NCBI GenBank assembly: GCA_000149265.1 | Contig: CH003386.1 | Location: 730,857 to 794,856, forward strand | Source: Ciona savignyi | Taxonomy: Eukaryota; Chordata; Ascidiacea; Phlebobranchia; Cionidae | Direction of reading: 5' to 3' | Length of the DNA stretch: 64,000 nucleotides | In this document: positions 62,966-64,000 of the stretch, piece after piece | How positions within the stretch are numbered: position 1 is the first letter of the stretch | How the letters are laid out: every line of letters starts with the position of its first letter | Made by a program: the position numbers and the translations under genes | The notes under the pieces: generated by a model | Databases searched by the model: none | Seen by the model: the letters and a program-made list of their open reading frames with translations, nothing else | Told to the model about the DNA's origin: nothing

Positions 62966-63023
62966 CTGGTTCAACTGACACCAGGATGCATAAAGACAGA
63001 GCAAGTTGGAGTCTTTTGTACAT
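62966..63023 (-). pseudogene. Orphan FReD signal-peptide exon
   Basis: The 58-base exon is identical in length to exon 1 of gene A, begins with ATG at 63023 and reads [19 protein letters not shown] with an intact GT donor. No FReD exon 2 follows in the minus direction. Instead the 3' end of gene B lies there on the opposite strand. It is therefore the 5' stump of a third minus-strand gene cut by the rearrangement, though it still carries the conserved upstream region. Confidence 0.8.
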
Positions 63024-63714
63024 TTGGTTGACTAACGTTAAATGTGACAGCCCATAAGTAATGAAACTGAATCAGTGTAACGGCGGGCTTTTAAGACGAA
63101 TTGCTGTTACAGCTTTTGTTTTTAAGTTTTCAGGTTTGGTGTTAGGAACACGTTGCAAATTAAATATAGTATTTTTATTTAAATCTGCATAAATTGTTTA
63201 ATCAGTTTCAGTTATAAATTATAAATTTATTAACCTTATGTTTTATGCAAAAATTAAGATAGCGCTTACCGGGAAGTAATATAGGTTTATCCAAAATATG
63301 TTGATATATTTAATTTAACAGATTGAGCAATTCAGGCAAAATATACATATCTGCTGTTCATTACCCTTTCAAGTATTTTAAAGAAAAGACGAGACAAATT
63401 GGACAGCAAAAAACTGATATAACAGTTTTCGTAAAAGTTATACCTAAGTCATTTCACTGCATATTCATTGCATACTCTGTTTTATCTCATTCATTCATTC
63501 ATAAAGATATTATTGGCCTTTATTATATAGCACTGCTTTTTAGACGCACAAATAAAACACCAATAAAATCGAACAGTGCACTATAGCTGTTTGTAACTAT
63601 CGTAGTGTATATTACATAATACATTTACGCTGTACAATCATAAAGAAGGCTAACATAATTACAAATGTTAGAATATAATCAAATCGAAAAAAGTCAATCA
63701 TTTAAAAGGTTTCC

Positions 63715-64000
63715 AGTAGAATCCAGATCATTGTCCATATGTCGATCGTTGTAAACTGTCTTCCCGTTGTGACGATTCATCAGCGAAATTCTGGATTGGT
63801 TGATGTGTTTAAGATCGATTGACATGGACAATGATCTAGAATCTAGATTCTACTGGAAACTGCGCCAAAAGTCGCGGAGGAGGTGGTTGGTGGCATAGAG
63901 CTTGTTCTCACTCCAACCTGAATTCGCAGTATGGCCCCTTTGCAACAACAAAAAGCATTATATGAACTTGACATCCCTGGATACTTTGAACAACGGAACC
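63715..64000. pseudogene. Second hairpin-shaped FReD exon 7 fragment
   Basis: Same layout as 58545-58830: exon 7 start in minus orientation, then exon 7 in plus orientation. This copy keeps more of the ligand-pocket region ([20 protein letters not shown]) before a frameshift. It ends at the window edge. The shared junction shows that the hairpin arose before the block was duplicated. Confidence 0.75.

Larger units (their letters stand above)
62830..64000. repeat. Direct duplicate of 55430-58880 without the transposon
   Basis: From about 62830 the sequence follows that of 55430 onward in the same orientation: intron 1 of gene A, its signal exon, the conserved upstream region, the long AT-rich spacer and the hairpin exon 7 relic. 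The only large difference is the 2.1 kb pogo element, present in the left copy and absent here. The duplicate continues to the window edge. Confidence 0.85.

Noticed and set aside
1..64000. CRISPR arrays, bacterial operons or phage genes
   Set aside because: All the coding evidence is spliced animal genes. No regularly spaced repeats or prokaryotic gene structure were seen.

Overview
The window is animal nuclear DNA. It has AT-rich introns with GT..AG borders, many short exons and tRNA-like SINE relics. Almost all of it is taken up by one very large cadherin gene on the minus strand. The compact intron-rich structure, introns as short as 49 bp and an expansion of fibrinogen-related genes suggest a tunicate, probably an ascidian such as Ciona. 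The species is inferred; no species marker was identified.

Left edge (1-2377): on the minus strand, the 5' four coding exons of a STARD10-like START-domain lipid-binding protein. Its last exons lie beyond position 1. A 1.8 kb spacer follows.

Centre (4173-50780): a full dachsous gene on the minus strand. I assembled 53 coding exons whose phases are compatible throughout, giving a protein of about 3,460 residues. It has a signal peptide, 27 cadherin (EC) repeats, one transmembrane helix and a cytoplasmic tail carrying Dachsous-specific motifs. Dachsous is the heterophilic partner of Fat cadherins in planar cell polarity and Hippo growth control. A 13.6 kb intron (32488-46071) interrupts the gene between EC5 and EC6. 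It holds no recognisable gene but has GC-richer patches that could be regulatory. Other introns carry a hAT-like MITE, SINE relics and small duplications.

Right end (51300-64000): a cluster of secreted fibrinogen-related (FReD) genes built from inverted and direct duplications. Two intact seven-exon genes are transcribed away from each other (A on minus, 52884-55757; B on plus, 60137-62814). They encode 330 and 331 residues and every exon except the signal exon has the same length in both. Around them lie an older broken copy (51335-52540), two hairpin-shaped fragments of the last exon (58545-58830 and 63715-64000) and an orphan signal-peptide exon (62966-63023). A 2.1 kb pogo-type DNA transposon (56377-58481) sits in the spacer between A and B. 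The matching spacer near 63640 lacks it, so the window contains both the filled and the empty target site. The sequence from about 62830 onward repeats that from about 55430 onward, so the array probably continues to the right.

The most interesting candidate for new biology is the FReD cluster. Both genes join a signal peptide to an 89-residue N-terminal segment I do not recognise, then to a canonical fibrinogen C-terminal domain whose ligand-pocket exon has diverged faster than the rest.
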